A stretch of 64,000 nucleotides of DNA from Hoeflea algicola. Lineage in GTDB: Bacteria > Pseudomonadota > Alphaproteobacteria > Rhizobiales > Rhizobiaceae. This document shows, piece after piece, positions 8,215 to 16,152 of the stretch. Location: positions 3,208,501 to 3,272,500 of the forward strand of contig NZ_JAOVZR010000001.1 of the NCBI RefSeq assembly GCF_026619415.1. The letters are read 5' to 3'. The notes beneath the pieces are model-generated. The model was not told where the DNA came from. It did not search any database and saw nothing but the letters and a program-made list of their open reading frames with translations. Every line of letters begins with the position of its first letter. Within the stretch, counting starts at the first letter, position 1. A program made the position numbers and the translations under genes.

Positions 8215-9447
8215 TCAATTGGCAGCGCCATAACGCCTCAGCCATTCGCCCTCGATCTGTTCCATCCAGTCGGGATGTGGCTCGTCCAGTGCCGGGCCCA
8301 GTTCATCGGGCTTCAACGTGGCGACGCCGAGATCAAGTGCCGCGAAGGCTGAGCGGTCGGCTTCAGACAACTTGTCCATCGCCAGCACGGTCGGGTCGCC
8401 CCAGATCGACGGATCCTGCTTGCGCGCCTGCGCTTCCGGCGAAATCAGGAAATTGGCCAGCACCAGCGCCCCGGCCTTGGAAGCCGCGTTGTAGGGAATG
8501 GCGACAAAATGGGTGTTGCCGAGGGTGCCGCCGGGATAGGTGAACGAGCGCACGGTATCGGGCAGTTCGCCGGCCGCAATTCCAGCCGAGGCTTCCGACG
8601 GATTGAACGCGAAAATGATGTCGAGTTCGCCATCGGCGAGCTTCTGTTTCATGTCCGGGTAGTTCTGCGGATAGGCCTTGCCACCGCGCCACAAATTGGG
8701 GTGAAGCTGGTCGAGATAATCAAACAGCGGCGCCGTATCCTGGCTGAAACTGGCCTCGGTCACCGGTTGAGAAAGCTTGGTCTTGTCGACGATAGTTTCG
8801 GAAAGCACCTGCTTGAGAAACGACGAGCCGATGAAATCCGGCGGCTGCGGGTAGGAAAAGCGCCCCGGATTTGCCTGCACCCATTCGATCAGTTGCGCTG
8901 ATGATTTAGGCATTTCCTCGGCTGGAGTGCGGGCGCTGTCGTGGAAGAACACCAGCTTGGCCCCGCCCCAGGGGCTTTCGAGCCCGTCGGTGGGAATGGT
9001 GAAATCGGTCAGGATGGTCGGCTTGTTCTCGTGATCGACATAGGCCCAGTTCGGCAGAGCCGTGGTCCAGTCCGGCGCCATCAGCAGGCCCTGACGCTTC
9101 ATCGAGGCAAAGTTCTCGCCGTTGATCCAGATCAGATCAACTGACCCGCCTTCATCCTTGCCGGCAGCCTTTTCGGCCAGAACCTTGGCCACCGCATTGG
9201 CGGTATCGTCCAGCTTGACGTGGGTGACGGTAACGCCATAGCGCTGTTTCAGCGTCTGTCCGGCCCAGTCGATGTAGGAATTGATGTTTTCCGAGCCGCC
9301 CCAGGCGTTGAAATAGACGGTTTGACCGCGCGCAGCCTCCAGCACCGCATCCCAGTCATGCGGATCCGGATCGACGGCATTGGCGGAGGGGGCGAGCGCC
9401 AGCGCGGCGGCAAGCGCGCCAGCGAAAACAAATGGCAATTTGAACAT
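8215..9447 (-). CDS. ynjB: YnjB-type ABC transporter substrate-binding protein
   Basis: Periplasmic solute-binding protein of the YnjB family, first gene of the importer operon. The chosen ATG at 9447 is preceded by AGGGA and gives a signal peptide MFKLPFVFAGALAAALALA cleaved after SANA; the frame stays open to 9489. The mature N-terminus carries the family hallmark VYFNAWGGSENINSYIDWAG, followed by VDLIWINGENFASMK. 410 residues from this start. The substrate is unknown; the thiamine label in the literature is tentative. It begins 124 bp before polA's 3' end, and that gap shows no riboswitch. Confidence 0.87.
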   Translation of the reverse strand: MFKLPFVFAGALAAALALAPSANAVDPDPHDWDAVLEAARGQTVYFNAWGGSENINSYIDWAGQTLKQRYGVTVTHVKLDDTANAVAKVLAEKAAGKDEGGSVDLIWINGENFASMKRQGLLMAPDWTTALPNWAYVDHENKPTILTDFTIPTDGLESPWGGAKLVFFHDSARTPAEEMPKSSAQLIEWVQANPGRFSYPQPPDFIGSSFLKQVLSETIVDKTKLSQPVTEASFSQDTAPLFDYLDQLHPNLWRGGKAYPQNYPDMKQKLADGELDIIFAFNPSEASAGIAAGELPDTVRSFTYPGGTLGNTHFVAIPYNAASKAGALVLANFLISPEAQARKQDPSIWGDPTVLAMDKLSEADRSAFAALDLGVATLKPDELGPALDEPHPDWMEQIEGEWLRRYGAAN

Positions 9448-9613
9448 CGTGTCCCTCATCAGTCGGCTGGTGTTGAAGTCAGACACCACACGGCCCCGTT
9501 GCCGTCAATCGAAGCGACCTTGCCGCAGCGTCACAATTTGGTGATTCGCGCGTGTATCGCTGTCGCTGATCGCAGCGTTTTTGATGGGCATGCCGTCGAC
9601 CGGAGGGCGCGTG

Positions 9614-12556
9614 TTAGTGTGCTTCATCCCAGTTGAGCGCGGCGCGGGCGTCGACTTTCAGCGGCACAGCCATGTCGATGGCCGGCATGGCTGCGTTTTC
9701 CATCACCTCGACAATGGTTGGAATGATCTTTTCCGCGTCAGTTTCCGCTGCTTCGAAGATCAGTTCGTCGTGCACCTGCAACAGCATCCGCGCCTTCAGA
9801 CCGGCGGCGTCGAGCGCCGGCTCCATCCGCACCATGGCGCGGCGGGTGATGTCGGCGGCGGAGCCCTGAATCGGTGCATTGATGGCGGCGCGCTCGTTGA
9901 AGGCGCGCACTTGCGCGTTCGGTGACTTGATTTCGGGGTAATGCGCCCGGCGGCCGAAGATTGTCGTCACAAACCCGTTCTCGCGAGCTTCCGCCTTGGT
10001 GGCGTCCATGTAGTCCTTGATGCCGGGGAACCGCTCGAAATACTTGCGGATATATTCGCCCGCCTCCGAACGTTCGATGCTGAGCTGGTTGGCCAGCCCG
10101 AACGCCGAAATGCCGTAGATGATGCCGAAATTGATTGCCTTGGCGCGCCGCCGCACTTCCGACGGCATGCCTTCCACCGGCACGCCGAACATTTCCGACG
10201 CAGTCATGGCGTGAATGTCGATGCCATCGGCGAAAGCCTGCTTGAGCTGTGGAATGTCGGCGACATGCGCCAGCACCCTGAGTTCGATCTGGCTGTAATC
10301 TGCCGAGATCAGCACATTGCCGGGCTCGGCGATGAAGGCAGTGCGGATCTTGCGGCCCTCGGCGGTGCGCACCGGGATGTTCTGGATGTTGGGATCGGAC
10401 GACGACAGTCGGCCGGTGGTGGTCGCAGCCATCGCAAACGAGGTGTGCACCCGTTTGGTTTCCGGATTGATGAAGCCCGGAAGCGCGTCGGTATAGGTCG
10501 ATTTCAGCTTGGTCAGCTGCCGCCAGTCGACGATCTTGCGCGGCAGTTCATGGCCAGTCGCGGCAAGGTCTTCGAGCACCTGCGCCGAGGTCGACCATTG
10601 CCCGGACTTGGTCTTCGATCCGCCGGGAAGGCTCATCTTGCCGAACAGAATCTCGCCCAGCTGCTTGGGCGATCCGACATTGAAATTCTCGCCGGCCAGT
10701 TCCTGGATTTCGGCTTCCAGCGCCGCAGCACCCTGCGCCAGTTCGCCTGAAAGCCGCGACAGGATTTGCCGGTCGACGCGGATGCCGCGTTCTTCCATGC
10801 GCATCAGCACCGGCGCCAGCGGCCGCTCCAGCCGCTCGTAGACCGTGGCCATGCCCTCGGCCACCAGCCGTGGCTTGAGCACATGCCAGAGCCGCAATGT
10901 CACGTCGGCATCTTCCGCCGCATAGGCGGTGGCCTTGTCGATCATCACTTCGGCAAACGGGATCGAGCTTTTGCCGGATCCGGCGACATCCTTGTAAGAG
11001 ATGGTTGTGTGGCCGAGCAAGCGTTCGGCCAGTGCATCCATGCCATGGCCGCCCCGGCCGGCGTCGAGCACGTAAGACAGTAGCATGGTGTCGTCAAAGC
11101 TGACGATCGAGATGTTGTGGCGGGCGAGCACCAGCATGTCGTATTTGAGGTTCTGGCCGATTTTGAGCACCGACGGGTCTTCCAGCAGCGCCTTGATCTC
11201 GTCGAGTGCTTCGCGCACCGGCATCTGTCCCGGTTGCAACCCGCCGCCGCCAAGCAGGTCGCCGGCGCCGTTGGAATGGATCAGCGGCGCATAACAGGCC
11301 TTTACCTTCAGCTCACCGGTATCGGGTGCGGTTTCGGGAACCGCCAGCGAAAAGCCGACCAGTTCCGCCTGCATCGCGTCAAGCGAGGTGGTTTCAGTAT
11401 CAAACGCCACCACTCCGGTTTCGCGCGCCATTGCGCGCCACAGCTTCAGCTGCTCGATGTCGCGCAGCGTTTCGTACCCGCTGGTGTCGATCTTGGCCGC
11501 CACCGCAGCTTCCGCGCGCCGTTTTGCAAGATCCTGCGGCGTGTCGTCGCCGCCAGATCCTGTTGAGTTTTTAGCCGCTGCAGATTGGCCCGGATCGAGA
11601 TCGGGTCCGCGCAGTTCCGCAGCCGCGTCAACCGCGATCTCGGCGGCGTCGACTGCAGCTGCGTCGGTATCGGTGGCCTCGGCCACCCGCCTTGTCAGCG
11701 AGGTAAATTCCATGCCCTTGAGGAAAGCCACCAGCTTCGGCCCGTCGAGCGGGTTGAGCACCAGCTCGTCAAGCTTTTCGGTGACCTCGACATCGTCGCG
11801 AAGCCGCACCAGCTCGCGTGAAATCCGCGCCTTATCGGCAAATTCGATGATGTTTTCGCGCCGCTTGTTCTGCTTGATCTCGCCGGCCCGCTCGAGCAGC
11901 GTGTCGAGATCGCCGAACTCGCCGATCAGCTGTGCCGCGGTCTTCGGCCCGATGCCGGGGATGCCCGGCACGTTATCAACCGAATCACCGGTCAACGCCT
12001 GCAGGTCGATCATTTTTTCGGGCGGCACGCCCCATTTGTCGATGACTTCCTGCACGCCGATCTGCCGGTCCTTCATCGAATCGTACATCGACACCTGCGG
12101 GCCGACCAGCTGCATCAGGTCCTTGTCCGACGAGATCACCGTGACATCGGCGCCGGCTTCGCGCGCCAGCCGCGCATAGGTGGCGATCAGATCGTCGGCC
12201 TCAAAGCCTTCCATCTCGATACAGGGAAGGTCGAAGGCCCGTGTCGCCTCACGGATAACGGCAAATTGCGGCACCAGATCTTCAGGCGGCGCCGAGCGGT
12301 TGGCCTTGTATTCGGGATAGAGCTCGTTGCGGAAGGTTTTCGATGAATAGTCGAAAATTACCGCGAAATGGGTCGGCGTCACCCCCACCGAGGTGTCGCG
12401 GGTGTCCACCATTAGCTTCCACAGCATGTTGCAGAAACCGGCCACGGCCCCGACCGGGAGGCCGTCGGACTTGCGCGTCAGCGGCGGCAAGGCGTGATAG
12501 GCGCGGAAAATATAGCCGGAGCCGTCAACGAGGAAGAGATGATCACCTTTTTTCAT
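9614..12556 (-). CDS. polA: DNA polymerase I
   Basis: 980-residue repair and replication polymerase with all three domains. The 5'-nuclease domain spans about residues 1-290 (DGSGYIFRAYHA, EADDLIATYAR, GIPGIGPKTA). After a linker rich in Ala, Asp and Gly (about 300-365) comes an apparently active proofreading exonuclease: DTETTSLD, NLKYDML and the Exo III segment AAEDADVTLR are intact. The polymerase domain has motif A DYSQIELRVLAH, motif B RRRAKAINFGIIYG and motif C QVHDELIFE. It starts at ATG 12556. The next upstream gene (marR) is divergent, so polA has its own promoter in 12557-12905. Confidence 0.97.
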   Translation of the reverse strand: MKKGDHLFLVDGSGYIFRAYHALPPLTRKSDGLPVGAVAGFCNMLWKLMVDTRDTSVGVTPTHFAVIFDYSSKTFRNELYPEYKANRSAPPEDLVPQFAVIREATRAFDLPCIEMEGFEADDLIATYARLAREAGADVTVISSDKDLMQLVGPQVSMYDSMKDRQIGVQEVIDKWGVPPEKMIDLQALTGDSVDNVPGIPGIGPKTAAQLIGEFGDLDTLLERAGEIKQNKRRENIIEFADKARISRELVRLRDDVEVTEKLDELVLNPLDGPKLVAFLKGMEFTSLTRRVAEATDTDAAAVDAAEIAVDAAAELRGPDLDPGQSAAAKNSTGSGGDDTPQDLAKRRAEAAVAAKIDTSGYETLRDIEQLKLWRAMARETGVVAFDTETTSLDAMQAELVGFSLAVPETAPDTGELKVKACYAPLIHSNGAGDLLGGGGLQPGQMPVREALDEIKALLEDPSVLKIGQNLKYDMLVLARHNISIVSFDDTMLLSYVLDAGRGGHGMDALAERLLGHTTISYKDVAGSGKSSIPFAEVMIDKATAYAAEDADVTLRLWHVLKPRLVAEGMATVYERLERPLAPVLMRMEERGIRVDRQILSRLSGELAQGAAALEAEIQELAGENFNVGSPKQLGEILFGKMSLPGGSKTKSGQWSTSAQVLEDLAATGHELPRKIVDWRQLTKLKSTYTDALPGFINPETKRVHTSFAMAATTTGRLSSSDPNIQNIPVRTAEGRKIRTAFIAEPGNVLISADYSQIELRVLAHVADIPQLKQAFADGIDIHAMTASEMFGVPVEGMPSEVRRRAKAINFGIIYGISAFGLANQLSIERSEAGEYIRKYFERFPGIKDYMDATKAEARENGFVTTIFGRRAHYPEIKSPNAQVRAFNERAAINAPIQGSAADITRRAMVRMEPALDAAGLKARMLLQVHDELIFEAAETDAEKIIPTIVEVMENAAMPAIDMAVPLKVDARAALNWDEAH

Positions 12557-12905
12557 GGCGCAGGATTAGCGCGGGGTGCCGCCAAGGTCCATCCGCTTTG
12601 CGGCCTATGAGCATGCAAAATGCACAGGCACGCCGTTTACCGGCCATCGCCGGCGCAAACGACGCAGACACGGCCATGCGCAAAATTGCTCCATTCGTAT
12701 CCGCAAGCGGTCGACGGCATCCATAGCGATTTGACCCGGTGCAAGTGATAGAAACCACATCGTTTATCTGGTATCGCGCTTCGCAAGGTGGCTTGCGGTA
12801 CAGGCTGTGCGAAAATTGCCCGTTGCCGATGTGCAGCTCCGCGACATATTTAGTTAACTAGGAAATCATAATGATATAGTTTCCTAGTCAACTAATGAGG
12901 TTGCA
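12557..12905. other. Intergenic region between divergent polA and marR
   Basis: 349 bp without a convincing gene. A 71-codon minus-strand frame (12543-12758) lacks recognisable similarity and is not called. The left part should hold the polA promoter. The right end is AT-rich and carries the MarR operator pair listed separately. A weak sigma-70-like pair (TTGCCG at 12823, CATATT at 12845) could serve marR. Confidence 0.6.
12850..12895. promoter_or_regulatory. Paired MarR operator sites (inverted repeat)
   Basis: Arms TTAGTTAACTAGGAAA (12850-12865) and TTTCCTAGTCAACTAA (12880-12895) pair at 15 of 16 positions around a 14-bp spacer. Each arm contains its own palindrome: TAGTTAACTA at 12851-12860 (perfect) and TAGTCAACTA at 12885-12894 (one mismatch). 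Centres are 34 bp apart, about three helical turns, so two dimers could bind the same face. The second arm ends 10 bp before the marR ATG, ideal for autorepression. Confidence 0.75.
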
Positions 12906-13367
12906 ATGTCTTCCACCCAGCCTGTTTCGGACCTCACTGCTCACATCGGCTTCTGGCTGCGCATGGTGTCCAACCACGTGTCCCACGCCTTCGCGGCCAA
13001 GCTGGCTGACAAGGAGGTGACTGTAGCCGAATGGAGCCTGATGCGCGCGCTCTATGGTAAGGAGCCGATGCTGCCCAGCCGGCTTGCCGACGATATGGGT
13101 ATGTCAAGGGGAGCGATCACTAAGCTCGCCGACCGATTGATCGCGAAGTCGCTGGTCATGCGCGAGGCCAGCGCGGACGACGGCCGCGCGCAGACACTCG
13201 CGCTGACGGATCGCGGCAGTGCCCTCGTGCCGGATCTGGCCGCGCTTGCCGACTGCAACGATGCCGAATTCTTCGAATGTCTCACCAGGGCTGAGCGGGA
13301 AACACTGGGGCGACTCCTGAAGAGCCTGGCCCAACGCCGCCACATGACTGCAATCCCGATCGAATGA
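12906..13367 (+). CDS. MarR family transcriptional regulator
   Basis: 153-residue winged-helix repressor. The recognition region LPSRLADDMGMSRGAITKLADRLIAKSLVMRE and wing SADDGRAQTLALTDRG are typical MarR features; the acidic D-D-G-R wing tip is conserved. The leader carries two TAGTYAACTA boxes, so it very probably represses its own transcript. Its stop lies 41 bp before the DUF1398 gene, so the two form an operon and the effector may concern that protein. The ligand is unknown. The gene sits beside a transposase remnant, compatible with lateral acquisition. Confidence 0.87.
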   Translation: MSSTQPVSDLTAHIGFWLRMVSNHVSHAFAAKLADKEVTVAEWSLMRALYGKEPMLPSRLADDMGMSRGAITKLADRLIAKSLVMREASADDGRAQTLALTDRGSALVPDLAALADCNDAEFFECLTRAERETLGRLLKSLAQRRHMTAIPIE

Positions 13368-13408
13368 ACGTCATCCAGCCCTACCACGGATACCACGGAG
13401 AAATCACA

Positions 13409-13813
13409 ATGGACGAACACCAGAAAGCCATTGCCCGGACCTGTCTTGAGGCAGCCGAGGGAAACACCATGGCCTTTCCACACATCGTGGGAATGTTAAT
13501 GGAAGCGGGCTTCGAAAGCTACGCGATTGACTTTCGGCGGGCAACCGCAACCTACTACCTGCCCAACGGCGAGAGCGTCGAACTACCGGCGCACCGGGTC
13601 GATGCGTCGATCGCACCGGCATTCGATACAGCGCGCATGCAGGCGGCGATCCGGGAAGCACAACAGCAGGTCCCCGGCTACACCTACAGGGGCTTCTGCG
13701 AGAAGGCGCTTGTGGCGGGCTGCGCCGGCTATATCGTGTCGTTCTCCGGCCGCCGCGCTTTGTACCTCGGGCGCACCGCCGAAACCCACGTTGAGCACTT
13801 TCCAAATCAATAG
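13409..13813 (+). CDS. DUF1398 family protein
   Basis: 134-residue cytoplasmic protein of the DUF1398 family (some members are named phage envelope protein without support). Family-like segments are FPHIVGMLMEAGFESYAIDFR near the N-terminus, ATYYLPNGESVELP in the middle, and a C-terminal region with GCAGYIVSFSGRRALYLGRTAETHVEHFP. The function is unknown. The ATG at 13409 has a CGGAG site and is preferred to an in-frame upstream start inside marR (13364). Co-operonic with the MarR regulator; DUF1398 genes often travel with small regulators, but no role can be inferred. Confidence 0.8.
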   Translation: MDEHQKAIARTCLEAAEGNTMAFPHIVGMLMEAGFESYAIDFRRATATYYLPNGESVELPAHRVDASIAPAFDTARMQAAIREAQQQVPGYTYRGFCEKALVAGCAGYIVSFSGRRALYLGRTAETHVEHFPNQ

Positions 13814-13828
13814 GCGACGAGCCGCCCC

Positions 13829-14140
13829 ATGACGATGGGGACGAAGGAAGTGTTGAAGGTCGAACGGCTTCAGATGCTGTCCGATGGCGGCTATTCGAAT
13901 GCCGAGGAAATAGCCCACTATGAACGTGACGACATAGAAGTGGCCGCGCCTATCAAGCACAGCGCGATGAACTCCGAGCATTTCCGCCCGGTCCGGTTTA
14001 TCTTTGACGAGGCCAGCGACACGATTCGCTGCCCAGGAGGCCAAACGCTCCGGCCGTCATGGATTCACACGCGCAACCGGGCGATCCGCTATCGGACGTC
14101 GGCCTGCAAGGCCTGGGTAGCGGTGATGCGCCGCTCCACG
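13829..14140 (+). pseudogene. Remnant of IS1182-type DDE transposase
   Basis: A fragment resembling the internal and C-terminal part of IS1182-family transposases: LSDGGYSNAEEI matches the LADSGYS catalytic-Asp block. It continues through a region equivalent to the IxxxxP segment (DDIEVAAPIKHS) and then DTIRCPGGQTLRPSW, the Cys-Pro-Gly/Ala-Gly block. Similarity fades after RTSACKA near 14115, where the frame runs into unrelated sequence. The N-terminal two thirds, the other catalytic residues and both terminal repeats are absent. It is therefore a dead remnant, directly downstream of DUF1398. Confidence 0.7.
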
Positions 14141-14152
14141 ATCACACAATGG

Positions 14153-14216
14153 TTACCAAATTGTAATCTTTGCGCGCAGTTCGTGTCCTTGAAAAGCCAT
14201 AATAGCTTACCAAATT
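14153..14216. repeat. Direct repeat TTACCAAATT x2
   Basis: TTACCAAATT at 14153-14162 and again at 14207-14216, 54 bp apart, in an AT-richer stretch downstream of the transposase remnant. It could be a leftover of mobile-element activity or a pair of binding sites flanking a promoter-like TTGAAA at 14189. Confidence 0.35.
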
Positions 14217-14224
14217 ATCATTAC

Positions 14225-14372
14225 CGGCACATAAAAAGCCGACGTCTGGACCTCCGGCTCGTCCCCCGCCGCATCCAGACTTAGGACAAGGGCCGCCCCG
14301 CCCCTCAATCGGTCCTTGTCCGACCAATACGCCGCCATGGCCTCCCCTCCGGCCATGGCGGTTTTTTCTTTT
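14225..14372 (+). ncRNA. Candidate small RNA (two hairpins, C-rich loop)
   Basis: This is a 385-bp gap with no convincing protein gene. TTGAAA at 14189-14194 and AATTAT 18 bp later form a weak promoter. Downstream lie a perfect 8-bp hairpin (GGACAAGG 14284-14291 with CCTTGTCC 14314-14321) and then a strong terminator. Loop sequences CGCCCCTC and CCTCCCCTCC are anti-Shine-Dalgarno-like, as in several alphaproteobacterial sRNA families. Alternative: the minus strand encodes a 43-codon frame starting MAAYWSDKDRL with a GGAGG site exactly in the hairpin, ending at about 14207. Neither reading is proven. Confidence 0.3.
14332..14367 (+). terminator. Strong intrinsic terminator
   Basis: Perfect 11-bp stem CCGCCATGGCC (14332-14342) with GGCCATGGCGG (14351-14361), 8-base loop TCCCCTCC, followed by six T residues (14362-14367) and more T. 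Only the plus strand has the T tract. It closes whatever transcript crosses the MarR patch or the candidate sRNA. Confidence 0.85.
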
Positions 14373-14524
14373 GTCCGATCCCGGCTTCCCACCCCTTGCG
14401 CGAAAGTGGCGTACCACCGATTGGATGCGTGGAACAGGAGTCCATCTAATCTGCGGCTCGATGATTCCGCCTGATCGCCGGATGTTCTAGTCTGCCCGCT
14501 TCTGATTCCCTTCCGGAGCTTGCC

Positions 14525-15916
14525 ATGACCGATCTGACCGCCGCCCTATCCGCTGCCGATGCCCAGTTTGACGAGAGCCTCGAGCGCTTGTTCGGGCTGT
14601 TGCGGATTCCTTCCATCTCCACCGATCCCGCCTTTGCTGCCGATTGCCGCCGTGCTGGCCAGTGGCTGGTTGATGAACTCATCGGTCTTGGCTTTGACGC
14701 CAGCCTGCGCGACACGCCCGGCCACCCGATGGTGGTCGCCCATCATGACGGTGCGACGCCGGATGCGCCGCATTTCCTGTTTTACGGCCACTATGATGTT
14801 CAGCCGGTCGATCCGCTGGAATTATGGACCAGCCCGCCATTCGAGCCGGAAATCAAGGAGATCGCGCCGGGTCGCAAGGCGATCACCGGCCGCGGCGCCG
14901 CCGATGACAAGGGTCAGCTGATGACCTTCGTCGAAGCTTGCCGCGCCTGGAAGGCAGCGTCCGGATCGCTGCCGTGCCGCATCACCATCCTGTTTGAAGG
15001 CGAGGAGGAATCCGGTTCGCCATCACTCAAGCCGTTCCTCAAGGCCAATGCCGAGGAACTCACGGCCGAATGCGCGCTGGTTTGCGACACCGGCATGTGG
15101 GACACGGAAACGCCGGCAATCTCGGTCGGGTTGCGCGGCCTGGTCGGGGAGGAAGTGACCATTCATGCCGCCGACCGTGACCTGCATTCGGGCCTGTTTG
15201 GCGGGGCTGCCGCCAACCCGCTGCAGATCCTGTCAAAAATTCTCGCGGATCTGCATGATGAAACCGGACGTGTCACACTCGAAGGCTTTTATGACGGTGT
15301 CGAGCATACCCCGGCACAGGTGCTCGAGAGCTGGAACAATCTGGGCAAGACCGCCGAGAGTTTCCTGGGTGAGGTAGGCCTTTCGGTTCCTGCCGGTGAA
15401 AAGGGCCGCTCGGTGCTCGAACTCACCTGGGCGCGCCCGACCGCCGAGATCAATGGCATGTGGGGTGGCTATACTGGCGAAGGTTTCAAGACCGTGATTG
15501 CCGCGCAAGCCGCCGCCAAGGTGTCTTTCCGTCTGGTCGGCAAGCAGGATCCCGACCAGATCCGCGCCGCGTTCCGCGCCCATGTCGAAGCGCGGTTGCC
15601 GGAAGATTGCAGCGCCAGCTTCTCCCCGCATGGCGGATCGCCGGCGATCCAGTTGCCGTTTGATTCGCCGATGGTCACCAAGGCCCGCAACGCGCTCACC
15701 GATGAATGGCCGAAGCCGGCGGTGATGATCGGCATGGGCGGCTCGATTCCGATTGTCGGCGATTTCCAGAACATTCTCGGTCTGCAGTCGGTGCTGTGCG
15801 GTTTCGGATTGACCGATGACCGGATTCACTCGCCCAACGAGAAATACGACCTGACATCGTTTTCTAAGGGAATCCGCTCCTGGGTGCGGATTCTGCAGGC
15901 TCTGTCGAAGCCGTAA
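14525..15916 (+). CDS. M20/M25/M40 family dipeptidase
   Basis: 463-residue zinc metallopeptidase of the carnosinase/CPG2-like M20 group. The first metal block is FYGHYDVQPVDP (His and catalytic Asp), the bridging Asp is in GRGAADDKGQ, and the general-base Glu pair is EGEEESGSP. Another metal ligand is in VCDTGMWD, and a C-terminal His lies in RIHSPNEKYD. The lid/dimerisation domain is inserted in the middle (about residues 200-350). ATG 14525 follows CGGAG. Cytoplasmic, with no signal peptide. Likely cleaves dipeptides or N-acyl amino acids; exact substrate unknown. It is monocistronic, between the terminator at 14.35 kb and the hairpin at 15.97 kb. Confidence 0.9.
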   Translation: MTDLTAALSAADAQFDESLERLFGLLRIPSISTDPAFAADCRRAGQWLVDELIGLGFDASLRDTPGHPMVVAHHDGATPDAPHFLFYGHYDVQPVDPLELWTSPPFEPEIKEIAPGRKAITGRGAADDKGQLMTFVEACRAWKAASGSLPCRITILFEGEEESGSPSLKPFLKANAEELTAECALVCDTGMWDTETPAISVGLRGLVGEEVTIHAADRDLHSGLFGGAAANPLQILSKILADLHDETGRVTLEGFYDGVEHTPAQVLESWNNLGKTAESFLGEVGLSVPAGEKGRSVLELTWARPTAEINGMWGGYTGEGFKTVIAAQAAAKVSFRLVGKQDPDQIRAAFRAHVEARLPEDCSASFSPHGGSPAIQLPFDSPMVTKARNALTDEWPKPAVMIGMGGSIPIVGDFQNILGLQSVLCGFGLTDDRIHSPNEKYDLTSFSKGIRSWVRILQALSKP

Positions 15917-15938
15917 CCTGGGTTAAACGATGTTTTAC

Positions 15939-15954
15939 GCATCCAATTGGATGC
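15939..15954. promoter_or_regulatory. Perfect 16-bp palindrome
   Basis: GCATCCAATTGGATGC is a perfect palindrome without spacer, 22 bp after the dipeptidase stop and about 200 bp upstream of the PBP start. It looks like a dimeric regulator site. A related half, CGATTGGATGCG, occurs at about 14418, upstream of the dipeptidase. No regulator is assigned. Confidence 0.4.
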
Positions 15955-15964
15955 ACTGCGTTGC

Positions 15965-15993
15965 AAGGGGTGGTTTCCTTAACCACCCCTTAA
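15965..15993. terminator. Hairpin downstream of dipeptidase with overlapping CtrA box
   Basis: Perfect 11-bp stem AAGGGGTGGTT (15965-15975) with AACCACCCCTT (15981-15991), loop TCCTT, but almost no T tract, so termination may be weak. The right arm also spells TTAA-N7-TTAA (15979-15993), an exact CtrA consensus 160 bp upstream of the PBP gene. Either function, or both, is possible. Confidence 0.45.
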
Positions 15994-16152
15994 ATCGTCG
16001 CATTTAGGGTGTCTCACGATCGCAACGCGGCGACGGACTGAGTCAATCAGGGTTCGTTTCCGATCTGCGTCGAACCGAAAACCCGGATTGCTTCGCGCCA
16101 TGATGAGTTGACGCCAAGCCGCTCCCGGGACCAGAGAGCATCCGGACCCTTC

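Noticed and set aside
9448..9613. Possible TPP riboswitch upstream of ynjB (CTGATGAGG)
   Set aside because: The rest of the thi-box and the required stems are absent.
12543..12758. 71-codon minus-strand frame upstream of polA
   Set aside because: No ribosome site, no recognisable segment and antisense to a probable promoter region.
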